Notes: generated by a model not told the origin, from the sequence alone. A stretch of DNA of 64,000 bases from Blakeslea trispora (GCA_025331445.1 JAIWNE010000019.1:62001-126000); one strand, 5' to 3'; positions 12,148 to 23,727 are shown, counted from the stretch's first letter. Made by a program: numbers and translations.

Positions 12148-14031
12148 ATGCAACAAGACAACAAGTGGACTTCCCCACCAGACACACCACGTAATTTCAT
12201 GACACTCCAATCGGGCTATAACTATGGTAGCAGCGAATACCCTCCTTCGAACAATTCAACTGCTCTTCCCGGACTATCAAGTCAGCCTCCTATGCCAGGG
12301 TAAGTAGTACATGATTTCTCTTTTTGTGTACTTTCGTCTTGTTAATTGCTTATACCTCTTTCACTCATCGCGTCTTCTTTAGACTGATGTCGAGTTCTCA
12401 ACCAGGAACACCAAGACCAGACATCATTAGTCCACCTCCAGACAAAATTGCTACTACGCCTGATCTTATTAGAAGAAGACCTCCACTTCCTTCGAGACCA
12501 GCCAGCTTTACTACCACAACATTTCACTCTAACCCTTACCCTGCCAATGTATCTTTAAGAAGACGCAGAACAGAATCATCCATGTTCTCTTTTGAAACAG
12601 GACCTTCCTTTAGTCCAACAAAACAGATACTCGATTTATGGAACATGGACCAATCCAATTCGTACGTATTTTATTTTTCTTGTGTAATAATTTTGTGTAA
12701 CGACTAATTTATTCTCAATTCTTCTACCCAGGTATCAAGTGAATGTGAATGCCAAAATGGATCGAGGCTTTTTCCGTGCAGACCAGGATTGGACATGTTA
12801 CCGCCGCAATTACTTCCAAGTGAGCGCTACATTTGACATCACTGGCATGAATTATGCACTTCAAGGCCCTGAAGTTCCTTGTTTGGTAGGAACCGGAAAT
12901 CAAGAAATCCACCAAGTTGATTTCTTTTCCATCGGTGTCAGTGCCCGCGTTGCTGGTAGTGATAAGAAAATCGAGTTAGTTCAGCATACGCCAAAGCGCG
13001 ACAAGGGGCCTCAAATGATTCCAGAACCTCGCGTTGTTAATGCTGGAGGCAATCTTCATCTGGCATCAGTTGGATCTAATCATAATATTGTTACCTTTGA
13101 ACGTATGCAATTTAAAACAGCTACAGCAAATAACGGGAAGAGACGTGCAGCTCAGCAGTACTATGAGATTGTTATCGACCTTTGCGCCAATACTCCAACT
13201 GGCAAGCAGTTTAAAGTAGCTACCATTAATTCTGCACCACTTGTCGTTCGGGGTCGAAGCCCTGGTCATTATGCTGATTCACACACACGCTATCGTAGCA
13301 TGGATGCAGGTCAGCCTTCTTCAGCATCTTTTGGTATGATGGGTGGGCCCAACCCAGTATCATCAACTTCTACACCCAACGCTCCACCATCAGCATCAAA
13401 TGCTTCGGCATCAGTCACCCCATCCGGTCCTAGCGCAGGAGCAAATCAAGATGACCACTATATGCAATCACCCCAAGCAACTCGCTTCAGTGTTAATCCT
13501 CCAAATGGAAATCATGACTTTGGTAACCCTTATTCCTCTTATCCTCCTCCTCCTCCTCCTCCATCTCAACAAAATTCAGGTTATGCTCCTTACCCAGTGG
13601 GTGGTTATGGTCCTGTAATGAACAATCCTCATATCAGTAGAAATGAAGAAGATGGTCCTCAACGCCAAAGTAATAACCCTAATAATAACAGCTATATGAT
13701 GCATCCTTATGCTGCACATCCTTTGTCTCATCCTTCACAATCACAGCATTCACACCCACCTCCATCACAACAACATGCTGCGCCTGGAGACCCTTACTAT
13801 AACAACAATACTAATAATGACATGTACAATAACCAACAAGATAACAAATATTGGTCCAGAGAACACATGCAGTCACATTCGGACCATCATAGCAGATATA
13901 GTGGCTCTAATAATACCAGTAATAATAACTATGAATTTGGATATAATATGCGCCCTCATTCTGCTAATTCTAATGCTCCACCTCCTAATCCCACTATGGA
14001 CTCTAATCCCCTTGACGCTGGACGCCGATAA
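12148..14031 (+). CDS. NDT80/PhoG-type transcription factor
   Basis: Exons 12148-12299, 12383-12661 and 12732-14031 (introns 83 and 70 nt) give 576 residues. Residues about 144-350 match the NDT80/PhoG DNA-binding domain: it opens with NAKMDRGFFRADQDWTCYRR, continues through NYFQVSATFDI, and carries KIELVQHTPKRDKGP and the closing NSAPLVVRGRSPGHY. Relatives include yeast Ndt80 (meiosis), XprG/Vib-1 (nutrient response, proteases, cell death) and animal MYRF. The N-terminal 140 residues are Ser/Pro-rich. The C-terminal 220 residues are rich in Pro, Asn, Ser and His, as in activation regions. Exon 2 carries RRRPPLP and SLRRRRTESS, possible nuclear localisation or phospho-sites. The ATG at 12148 is the first in frame after a C/T-rich leader. 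The target process in this fungus cannot be read from the sequence. Confidence 0.93.
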
Positions 14032-14858
14032 AAGCAATTAAGTTTTCTCTCTACTAATAGAGCTCGTTTTTAACCGAATCCCTCTGCTATACTATATATA
14101 ATTACCTGTCGCACACATATATACATATATCTTTATTTTAATATAAATATTGCTTCGAAACAGCCTCTTTTTTATGGCCTTTGTCACTGCACAGATTTTT
14201 TCCTTTTAAATTTTACATCTGGCTTCTGAATTGTTTTGAGCTGAGTTGATTTTGATTAAACCCTCCTCTTCTAGTAACTCTTTCCTTTTTTGTGTAATTC
14301 AGTACTCACTCTTTTGCTCAAACTTCATGTTTTAACCAGTTGGTAAACAAGAGTAAGAGTTGCCATGCAATTCATAAGGCACTCCTATTTCAATAATATT
14401 TATCTTCATTGGGATTTTCGATATAGTCAAAAGCTCTCGGAGCCACACTTGTTTTACTTGTAAAGCTATGGGATACATTTTGCGTATGCATTTTTTCAAT
14501 TACACCCAAAACCATGAATGAGTATCTAGAGTGAATCTATAAATACTCTACAAAAGTTTGTTCATCCTGAGGGTTATGAGAAGATACTAGATACTACGTG
14601 ATTTATTTTGACATTTATGAAATTCAGCAATGCTTCGAACACCCACTTTTCGCACATCTTATTTCTTGTACCTACTTTTGAAGGCCTTTGGAAAATTTCA
14701 GCAGTTAGTCTGTTTCGATTCCTTTCATGAATCTTTGAACCAAGGCCAAGTAAGTAGTTTATTGTTATTCAGTCAGAAATAAGAAGGTTACGTACGACAG
14801 AAATGTTGATTATGTTTTTTTTACATTCTTTCATCTTCATTTTTACGTAAAACTTAAC
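14032..14858. other. 3' flank of the NDT80-type gene and spacer
   Basis: AT-rich sequence with TATATA patches at 14090-14150, probably the 3' UTR and poly(A) region. Nothing coding is visible. Any terminal repeat of the transposase element to the right would lie here, but I could not identify one. Confidence 0.4.
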
Positions 14859-15928
14859 ATGCCTCTCAAGAAAATCAAAACTTCAAACCTTGAACCAGCT
14901 AGTGAAGCTCACAAGCCTCATAAAAATCTTGGTTTGAAGACATTATGGGTATTTATTGGCTCAAGAAAGCAAACTATTTTTTAGCCAAGATAGGAGATGG
15001 GGTGTTCCCAAGTCCACTGCACAAAGAGTCGTCGAGCGAATCAAGGAAACTGGGTCGCCGATGCAAAAAGAACTTCCCGGAAGGCCCAAAACGTTGTCAG
15101 AAAGAGATACGAATCATCTCAAGCTGATTGTAAAACCCCATCCTTTTGCTTCTTACAATCAAATTAATTCCAAGCTCAAGATGGTTAATATCAACATACA
15201 TCGGAACACTTTGAAAAGCTATATGAAAGATACGGGCTTGGATCGCACAAGCCAAAGCCGTCTGAAGAAAGCAGACTAAAACGACTTTGATAGCTAAAGA
15301 GAGAGTCCATTGGCCATTAGAGAATTGGAGATGTGTTGTGTGGTCAGACGGATCACAATTCACTGTAGAATGCTATTGTGGAGGGTCCAGAGTGCTCCAA
15401 AAATATGGTGAATGATGTCAAGAGCAACATATTGTAGCTAAAACAACGTGGGGCAAAGGAAGTGTGATAATTTGGGGCTGCTTTCGGATTGGCAGTTTTG
15501 GGCCTTTGGTCTTGTGTGATGGCTCTGTAAATCAGGATGCTTATGTTGACATCCTTGCTAAGAACTTCATGCCATGGTTCATTGAGTTGAGCGAGAAGGA
15601 GGATCAGGACTTCATACTACAAGAAGACGGCGTTACATGTCACACAGGTAAGTATGCAACGTGGTGGAAATACACACATCAAATTACCAGCTTTGATTTC
15701 TGGCCACCACAAAGTCCTAATGTCAACCCAATTGAGCATATCTGGAGCTCATCAAATAAGCTCGTTGAAGAAAAGAGACCCGACATGAACAATGTTGAGT
15801 AATTGGAGTCAGCTCTGAAAGAAGCTTGGGCGCAGATCAGCGTTGACCTTTCAACACGTTTGGTTGAAAGCATGAAGGATCGCTGTCAGGCAGTTATCGA
15901 TGCCAATGGTAGACCAACCAAATACTAA
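14859..15928 (+). pseudogene. Degenerate Tc1/mariner-like transposase
   Basis: Fragments in several frames line up as one Tc1-type protein. They are an N-terminal piece from the ATG at 14859; a helix-turn-helix part (GVPKSTAQRVVERIKETG, about 15000-15055) followed by RPKTLSERD; a first catalytic Asp in WSDGSQF (about 15345); a second in LQEDGVTCHTG (about 15630); and the Glu in SPNVNPIEHIW (about 15735), with 35 residues between Asp and Glu. The frame is broken near 14955 and 15400, and stops interrupt it at 15277, 15411 and 15800. It therefore cannot make a working transposase. The tail reaches a stop near 15928. No terminal repeats were found. Confidence 0.85.
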
Positions 15929-16269
15929 AAAAGTTGACTTAATTCTTTAACACTATGATTTGAGCCGCATTCTTGTAGAATTTGTGAAAACAAGAGCCCT
16001 TCTTGGGTTTACTATGTTTATTGCGCAACACAGTATGCTTCTCGGCATTTTAAGAAGATTATAATCATAATCAAGCAGTTTTCTTTTTTTTATTATTCCA
16101 AGGGAGGGATTTTACCATATCTTTTGCCCTCCCTAGCAAGACGATGATGCCTGAATTTGTGAACATCAAGATACGTCACGGTTATTATGTCTGGAGGAGA
16201 GTGAGAAGATTTAAGACAGATAAAGTTTATGTAACACTTGCAACCTTGCTCATCACGCTTCGCGTGCAG

Positions 16270-17335
16270 CCAATACACCGCTTCATGTACAAGAGGATGC
16301 CTTTTGTGATCGAAACCAATGTTGAAGTGACTGATGGTTCGAGAGAAAGCAGGGAGAGTTTATTGAAAGAGCAAAGTTGTAATTCCGGAAATGGCAATAG
16401 CAAGGGCAGACAGTTTGTCACGGGCGTTTACCCTAAGACCATTCCTGACAGACGGGCATTCAGGGTTCAAACAGTGGAATGCGCCTTTCATGTTTCTATA
16501 CACTGTTTTGCCTTTCGCTTGTATGAGCTGCTTTGGATGTTGAAGTTTGTGAAAGCAATAGACACAGGTTTGCGACGTGCTGTTTTCGTTGGTGATGCTT
16601 ACTATTGTGCAGTGGGCATGGTTATCCTGTTTCTAAGTACCACCATAGCACAAGTGTCGTTTAATTCTGGAGCTAACACACATACATTTATTACCAATCA
16701 TAACCAACTGCTTCTACCTTAGGATTCAATTAAAGACGTTCTCGAGCACAAACACAGTCTTTTGACTTCTTCATAAACGTTTCTCTTTTCATGTCGCCCT
16801 TTTTCATCTTTGAGTTCTGGTACAAGCTTATCACCACATTCTTGTTATCTTGTAAACATCTGTACGCATCCCAAACATCCTCTTCATTCTTGACAGTAGT
16901 GAAATTTTGACATGACAATGCTGCTTCTGCTTCAGCGACTTGCAGACTGTTTTTCTTCATCAAAACCAACTCGTGTCTGTAATAGATTTGATCTTCAGAG
17001 GCTTACCGAGAGGCTTTGCAGATTGACCTCCAACAGATATTGCTAACTTTTTACTGTCTTCAACTCGCTCTCGGGAACTTATATCTTCAAGAGGTCGCTC
17101 TCGACTTGAACCAGGAGCACTCTCAGCAGCAATATCTTTGGATGTAGTTTGTTTTAGTTTCTCTCTGTTTTTCTAAATAAAGTGAAGATAGAGGTTTATG
17201 GGTGCTGCTGTTACGAGTCAAGATAAGAAATAACTTTTACCTTTTGTATGATAAAATTTTCGTATGTCTTGATACACTTTTCGCTCTTGGCAGCGCGTTG
17301 AGTCCAAATGCTACTATGTTTTGTATTTTGTTAAT
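16270..17335 (-). pseudogene. Fanzor/TnpB-family relic (RNA-guided nuclease family)
   Basis: On the minus strand a C-terminal block (about 16600-16340) reads ITNENSTSQTCVYCFHKLQ, then CLNPECPS, then RDKLSALAIAISG. This matches the layout of TnpB/Fanzor C-termini: a zinc ribbon made of two Cys pairs after a TSQxC motif, then the RuvC-III Asp in an RDxxxA segment. A stop follows at about 16350. Upstream on the same strand (16969-16730) is a Lys/Glu-rich stretch with DVWDAYRCLQ. Further upstream (about 17335-16998) is an exon-like part with an intron about 17240-17175 and the piece SAPGSSRERPLED. Stops and frame shifts separate the blocks, so I call it a relic. The plus-strand 192-residue ORF across it is a shadow. 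Neighbouring Tc1-like debris lies 400 bp to the left. Family assignment rests on motif memory only. Confidence 0.6.
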
Positions 17336-17943
17336 CGGTATTTCTCATTCATGATGATCTTGCGATACACACTTGATATTAATACAGAAATGTCATGGTT
17401 TTGAACTTATAGGGGGAAAGTGGCTCTGCTCGCTTTTCTTCTTTTGCCGGTCTTTTGCAAGAGAAAAGTTGCTCTTTGCTATATCTGTTGCCCAAAATTC
17501 TTTTTTTTTTGACAATACTTCAAACTGTGTTAGAACAATCAATGTAGTTTAGTGACTCCCTCAAAAGATTACCAACGCATATCAAAAGACCCTTTTGATA
17601 TGGACGTAACATGTTTTTATCTCAATATTAGACTATTTGTTTGGTATCGAGTTGTACACGTTAGATCGTTTTGTGTGTGGAGTGAACGTTATTAATCAAA
17701 AAAGATTGTCAAATTCATTGCCGAGGAAACAATAGCAAAAAACCTTCTAAGTTGGACAGTTTTCTTTCTTTAGAGAAAGCTAAGCTTTTGAAAGAACAAT
17801 GGGATCAAATGCTTGATTTATATAGGCAAATGATAACAAACAAATTTGATCTTGGTACTTCTTGTGGTCTCCCTTCCCAAAAAAAAAACTTTCTTTTGCT
17901 TATAGCAGGAGGTAAGTTATTTCATATGCCTCAAAATGTAAAG
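17336..17943. other. Spacer with a short ORF abutting the 535 bp repeat
   Basis: A plus-strand open stretch at 17752-17949 has protein-like composition (KLLKEQWDQMLDLYRQM) and runs directly into the repeat that starts at 17944. It may be a fragment of an element or gene cut by the repeat. No family is recognised. Confidence 0.3.
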
Positions 17944-18478
17944 TGCTGATGATTTTTACCCCAAAAAATCACATTACTCTGTAACCACAAACTTGATTCC
18001 ATAAAGGGGACACTTTTTCGTTTTTAGGAGGACTTTCTTCATTCTGTCAAGCAAGTCAGAAGACCCTCGAAATGATCAGTCAGAGCGATGTTACTCGAGA
18101 GCATGTCTTTCGTTAGCTCCTCTAATAGTGTTCCTTAAACAAAATACAGCTCATGTAAGGATTGCAGAGCGTTACTGGCTTCGTTTCTAAGACAAAGCTT
18201 ACTTCATTAGCTTGATTGTCTGACTCACTTTCGTTTCTTATTTGTATTCAAACAAGTTTGTAAGCACTGGAGTTTTCTTGTTGGATCTCTTTGGTAGAAC
18301 AGAGAGAGAGTTTTGATGGTTTGATGGTTTGTAATGTTCTTTATGAGCCCACTCATCAAGAAGCATTGTATGCAAGAACTTGAATGAGCGACAGTAATAA
18401 CAGCTTTTATTGGCTAAAAGTGTCCAATCGTATCGCTTATTACTGACGGAGTAGTCCTAGAGACACAGCAGCCCCGCC
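17944..18478 (+). repeat. Interspersed 535 bp repeat, copy 1
   Basis: Almost identical over its full length to 35595-36129 in the same orientation; I saw only a handful of substitutions (for example CTCTG versus CTTTG near the start) and no length change. It begins TGCTGATGATTTTTACCCC and ends in GCAGCCCCGCC. Flanking sequence differs completely, so both borders are sharp. A TG start and a CA just after the end would fit a solo LTR, but no target duplication is visible. Confidence 0.9.
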
Positions 18479-20085
18479 CAAGATACAGGTTAGCGGAGAT
18501 GAAATTGAAGCGATAGCTTGGAACTGTTTATGTTGTCTTTTCTTCAAGACCCAACAAAGCGCTCTTGATTGTTCATAGAATCGTGAATGGCAGTTTTTGT
18601 AACTCTCGGGTATCCGAATTTGGTAATAAAGATTTCTGTGGCTTAAATCATTATTGACTTAAGGATACCTATACTGCTTCTGAAGCAAGAAGTGTTTGCG
18701 TCTGTCATTCGAGTCTTTTAGGCGCTTGACTGTTTCTTTTTAATAAGCGCTTGTTCCAAAAAATTTTAACAATCTCTATGTCGAGATGAGTCTAGCTCCT
18801 TTGTGTCTCAGGAGCATTGAGATGTCTTTTGCAAAGCAGATAGTGGTGGAGATTATTTTCTTGCTACCATGTCTACATCATTTGAGTCTGCCAACATCTT
18901 GTTCAGCAACAATTTAAATTTTGATAGCTTCTAAATTGTTTAAATGCGATACTGTAGAGATTATTTACAAACCACAATTTGGTAGTATTGTTGCAAGTAA
19001 ATCCGGTTTTTTTGTTGAATTAGGAAACAATTTTTTCTTTGGACCGGGGCGCTCTCTGTGCGGCGAGCGCCCCTTACAACTTGCGTGTTACTCGCTAATC
19101 CTCTTCAATGAGTTAGTTTTGAGTGTCAAACCAGGTTAAAATCGAAGGGAATGTCTTAATGCCCTATTCATTGATCTGCCTTAACAGATTAACGAGGGCT
19201 GGTGATTCTTATAGCAACATTACATTGTTAATTTTAGTAATAAAAATGAAAATTTTTTCTAGCTTGGTATATTCACGCTCCTATTAAAGAAGCATACTGT
19301 TGCAACTGGTCCAAAAAATAGAAAATGCCCTATAATGGTCACATTGTAGCAACTGGTTGTATTTTTGAAGCAATATGCATAAAATAGATTACGACTCCCC
19401 TTCATCTGCTATGTGTATGTCTGTACCGATGGAATAAAATCAAGTCCTCGAAATAAAGGTCTGCAACTTTACAATTGTCTCATTTAGACAGCGCTTTACT
19501 TAGAATAGGATTACTTTTTTTTTTCTTTACAAAGACCATATTGATTAACGACAAGAAAAGGGCACCTTTACCAAGTTAAAACATATAAGTCAACCACTTA
19601 CAAGCACAACTAGCTTCTCAATCTGGAAGTTTTGCACAATTGCCCACAATATTACACTACTATACTCTGTCATATGCTGATTTGTAACCGACCTTTTGCT
19701 TCAAAGAAAAATACAGTAGCTTCATATTGCAGTCTTGCCTGCTTGTATATATGATTCATGGTAATTTGACACTGCATTCATTATAAACATTAGTTGAATT
19801 TCCCCTAAAAAGAAAAGCGAGTTCAACTGTGGCCGAAAAAGCAATCAATATTATTCACAAGACATGTCTTCTAATGAAACATTGTATAAGATAGAGGACA
19901 AAGACAGAGGAAACAGGGAGAATGAAGAAAAGGGAGAAGGCAATTTATGAAAGCAACAAATTCCCGCATGATGTTATGGTATGTTTATTAGCCATATAAA
20001 AATGCATCACATAGTTGATTGTTATTTTTCTCTGTCTCTTTTTTTTTTGTCTACTTTTTTTCACTGTTCATTGTTGCATCTTAAT
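18479..20085. other. Non-coding spacer with a GC-rich hairpin
   Basis: No gene is supported. At 19046-19073 a 9 bp perfect inverted repeat (GGGGCGCTC and GAGCGCCCC, 10 nt loop) stands out in otherwise AT-rich DNA. The stretch 20030-20070 is T/C-rich and probably belongs to the leader of the next small gene. Confidence 0.45.
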
Positions 20086-20283
20086 ATGGTATCTATCTCT
20101 CGTACTTGGCGTCGAATCTCATATCAATTCAAGACAAATTTAAGAAAGAAAGGAACTTTACCGATGGGGCACAAGAGAGTACGCTTTAATACAGTTGATA
20201 CAGTATTCTATACACATTCACCTACTGAGTATGACCGCACACCTTTATCGAATGAGGAATATAGTAGTGAAGACGAGCTTTAG
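20086..20283 (+). CDS. Small basic/acidic protein with an RVRF motif (65 residues)
   Basis: The ORF is open further upstream, but the ATG at 20086 after a long T/C-rich leader is the most likely start. The protein has a basic N-terminal half (SRTWRRISYQFKTNLRKKG), then HKRVRFNTVDTVFYTH, then SPTEYDRTP, and an acidic tail ending SSEDEL. The RVRF matches the RVxF docking motif for protein phosphatase 1, and short fungal proteins with a VRF plus EYDRT arrangement exist, but I cannot name the family. Single exon. Isolated, with more than 1 kb of non-coding DNA on each side. Reality of the gene is inferred from composition and position. Confidence 0.55.
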   Translation: MVSISRTWRRISYQFKTNLRKKGTLPMGHKRVRFNTVDTVFYTHSPTEYDRTPLSNEEYSSEDEL

Positions 20284-21323
20284 AACTTTAATTTATATTT
20301 ATTCCAAAAATGGACAATTTTTCTGTTTTTCTAATTCATGTGTAAAGTGCCCCTATGTTGCAGTCGTGTAAATAAACAAAATGGGGAGCCAGCAGTTTTT
20401 TTTTTCTGTTTCTGTCTTTATATCACGGTTCTTTGACAATCCGTATATTTGACTGACATTTCTATTTTCTGAACAATGTGCTTGATGGCATATAGTACAT
20501 GCTCTGTAGCTGGGCATATAAGCCTTGAAGGCTTTTTCATGCAGCCAAAAAGCACAAGATAAACCAATTAGATTTACTTGTTCAACTTGCAGATTCTTTC
20601 ATTATACTACATCAATGTGCAGACATATTCATGACTTGTTTAGAAAATAGCTGTTCAAGCCCAGGCAATCAATGAAAGAATTCTTGCTCTTGTCTTGTAA
20701 CATCTGAGTCACTTGTGTTTTTTAAAAACAATAAGAAGCCTATTATATTAACTTGGATATGTGATTATGAATGGTGTCATTGCGCTATGCCTGCTTATTG
20801 CCAGAAATGAAGCTTCATGTAATTGAAAGCCATTGGAAACATGAAGAATTGCATGTGTAGTTGAAGATGCGGAAAAACGAAAGACATGAAATATGTGACG
20901 TTTAGAAAGTCACTTTGCCAAGAAAGAAAGAAAGAATGCTTCCACATAAATTAGGCTTTTTTGGATTCTGGAAGATAAAACAGTTTTTACAGTCGTTATT
21001 GGTCTTACTACAAGTCAACATGAAATAAGCTGTTGCATCACAAAAGAATTCTGTTACTCAAACTGATTGCAGCAAATGAAGAATACAGCTGAAATGATTG
21101 TAATTGTAATGACAGCTCCTAGAGGGAAAAAATAGCGAGAGACATCACACTCTTCCAACCTTTGGATTGTCTACTGATAAAACAAACATCAATTAGGTTT
21201 TTGGGCGAAAAGCCAAAAAAAAAGTGAGTTTTTCTCAATCGTTTTATTTAGAAATCAAAAGAGAGCCCATTGTGAAGAAACTTTTGTTTGGCTCTTAATT
21301 TGGTTGGAATGGCGAAATAGGCA
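20284..21323. other. Non-coding spacer
   Basis: About 1 kb with nothing coding on either strand and no clear repeat. The left end probably holds the 3' UTR of the small RVRF gene. Confidence 0.45.
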
Positions 21324-21984
21324 ATGGATGGTAAATCTTACGCGACCTCTCGGAGTATCAGTGCAGGCCCACAAGACATAATCTCAAAGAAGATAAACAT
21401 TGTGGCTTCCACCTGCGCTCGTCAAATAAACAGGGTGAGCCTTTAATTGAAGTAGCCTAGTCTTGAAGAGTAATGGTAATTTCTATTGAAGCTTTTTGAA
21501 TGCATCTCTCCTATTTTCGTTCGAAACTAACCTTTTTAACCTTTCTGGTCTTTAAAAACACAAGATTGGGTATAAGAATGGAAGGATGGTTTTGACTTTA
21601 CATGTTTCTTTTACTTTATCATCGCCTGTTTTAATTCGATGATGATTTGCATTGTGTTTGTTCCACAGATTGGAACATTCAGTCAACAAGCTTCTGATTA
21701 CTTGTCTAAGCGAGGCAACTCAAAGCAAATCGGAAAAAGTTGTAGCTGTTTTATTGGCCGTATGTTATTTAACAAGAAATCAAACATAAAACATGGTTGT
21801 TGTTGCTGACTTGCTTAAATAGATAGAAACCTTATGGATAATTTACGGGCCCATTAAGCCATGTTGTAGGTCCATTGTTTTCCTCGCTTTTTTTGGGCTT
21901 CCCAACATCCTCTTAATTAGACAAGTACTAATTGCCAAAGATCTCAAAAAGGGCCTCGTTTACAGATTTCTATCTAGCAAGTAA
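21324..21984 (+). CDS. Unresolved spliced ORF upstream of the SEC12-type gene
   Basis: An ATG at 21324 opens a 37-codon exon (to 21434) with a GTGAGC donor. A second exon starts at 21669 after TTCCACAG and ends at 21760 with a GTATGT donor. The following 62 nt intron has a CTGAC branch-like site, and a third exon starts at 21823. Joined in phase, the first frame gives about 76 residues (through RQINRIGTFSQQASDYLSKR) ending at a stop soon after 21823. A different frame of exons 2 and 3 stays open to the TAA at 21984 and looks equally protein-like (SEKVVAVLLAIETLW, hydrophobic afterwards) but lacks a start. One of the two is probably real. No family recognised. Confidence 0.35.
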
Positions 21985-22167
21985 TCATATTTTTTTGGAG
22001 CAGAAGACAAAGGGCAAAAACATGTTGATCAGATAACAGAAATCCTATCTGGCACAAGCAAAGAGGATTTCATGCAAGTCAATCTTACACAATTTGATTT
22101 AAAAAGCCGAAAAACACTTGAAGAAAGTTTAGTTAGAATAACTTGTTCTTTTTTTTTTAAGAAAAAT

Positions 22168-23727
22168 ATGCCATGCCCAGTTGTCATTAAAAAGAAAATA
22201 GGGTTTCCAATCTACAGCTTGAACTTTGACTTGGAGGATAATCTTCTTGTTGGCGGAGGCGAAGGTCCTAATCGCGTTGGCATTGAGAATCGCATTGTGA
22301 GAATGACTTACTTGTTTCCAAATCTTTACTCATCGTAACGTATAGGCGTCTTTTAGTATTGATGAAAAAAGTCAATGTCTTCTTCCGATTAGCGAGTTTG
22401 GGATGCCCGAAATCGATGGTTGCCCCATGTCCATCGCATGTCATCCCAAAGTAAAACCCAAACTAGAATATTTGTTATATAGAGATAGCTTATGTTTCTC
22501 TTGACTTAGCGCTACTTGATAGCAGCAGGTATTAACAGCTCAGAGAACCAAATCAGAGCTGGAGCTAACACCAGTTGCCGCCTTTTCAACATGAATTCAA
22601 AGTAAATTGCAAGCATACATGATCACCCAATCATTCGGCTTTAATGTCTTATTTTCTTTCTTTTTCAGTAAGATCCAACACCAAATGAGTTTATCAGTTA
22701 GCATTTCTAAACAACCTCAAGACTATCAGGTATAGTTTAGCGACGGGAAAAACTAGAGATCCTTACTGTTTTTAACAACAACTGACATCTGTCTTTTGAG
22801 TACCTCTAGAAAGTTACACGATTTAGTATATTTGGGACGTATTTAGCAACAGTTTTCAGTGATGGTAGATTATCAGTTTTCAATACCCTCAAATGGCAGC
22901 TTTGTTTTCCTTCAATTTGCTTTAAAGATGTCCAAGACATCGATATTGATGCTACAGAAGAATTTATTGTTGTCGCTACTTCCTCTGCATTAATTATATT
23001 ATCTATTGAGGACGGAGCTATTCTTCAGGCGATTGACAGCCCTCGGTTTAATCAAAATACACACTGTGAGTTTCGGGCATGTCGATTTGGGATGTCTAGT
23101 CAAGGTATACAAAGGCTTTATGCAGTAGTTAATGCTACATCAAGAGGACGTGGATTTATATGCGCATGGTTCTTTGAGCGAACATTTCCAGTCGGAAGGC
23201 CAAAGATAATGGGCGTCAGTCGAAAGTCTATTTCAAGCTTTTCTATTAGGTAATGTATGCTTGATGAAGCGCATAAAAACTGCTAATAGTCTTAACAATG
23301 CTTATGCTAGTCCATTGGAAGATCTATTGGCGTATGCATCAACGGATCTGTCTATTGGATTTGTCGATGCTATTACACTTAAAGTAAGTAATATATATAT
23401 ATATATATATATTTCTTGCCTGTTTCATTTACCTGTATGCTATTAGCATGTACAAGAAGTAAAACGTGTTAGTGAATTTGCTATGACCAGTCTTGTGTTC
23501 AGTCGCTCTGGTCGTTATTTAGCGTGTGCAGGTGTAGACGATTACTGTCGAGTAATCCTTGTGCCACAACTGAATCCAGGTACATCATTTCCCTTTCTCT
23601 TAGAAACGAATCGCGCTAACATGTACATACAAACTTAGAAAACCCATTTGTTACACTCTTGCTCCTTGTGTTTGATATGTTGCAAGTTATTCTTTTAGTG
23701 CATATTGTGGTACAATGGTTCAAGTAA
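22168..23727 (+). CDS. SEC12/PREB-type ER guanine-nucleotide exchange factor for Sar1
   Basis: Eight exons join in phase: 22168-22296, 22346-22450, 22510-22601, 22669-22729, 22810-23249, 23311-23383, 23447-23579 and 23639-23727. This gives 373 residues with introns of 49-80 nt. The N-terminus has the WD-propeller opening of Sec12 (GFPIYSLNFD, then LLVGGGEGPNRVGIENRI). A later blade reads FAMTSLVFSRSGRYLACAGV, the typical last propeller strand. The final exon encodes a hydrophobic C-terminal membrane anchor (VTLLLLVFDMLQVILLVHIV) and stops five residues later, fitting an ER type II protein with a very short lumenal tail. Sec12 loads Sar1 with GTP to start COPII coat assembly. The exons are so short that the gene is almost invisible to ORF scanning. 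The sixth intron (23384-23446) contains a TA microsatellite. Confidence 0.88.

Noticed and set aside
13343..14041. Extra plus-strand ORFs inside the NDT80-type gene
   Set aside because: Frame shadows of the Pro/Asn/Ser-rich C-terminus.
16144..16722. 192-residue plus-strand ORF
   Set aside because: Lies opposite the Fanzor-like motifs; its composition shows no domain and the opposite strand explains the conservation-like pattern better.
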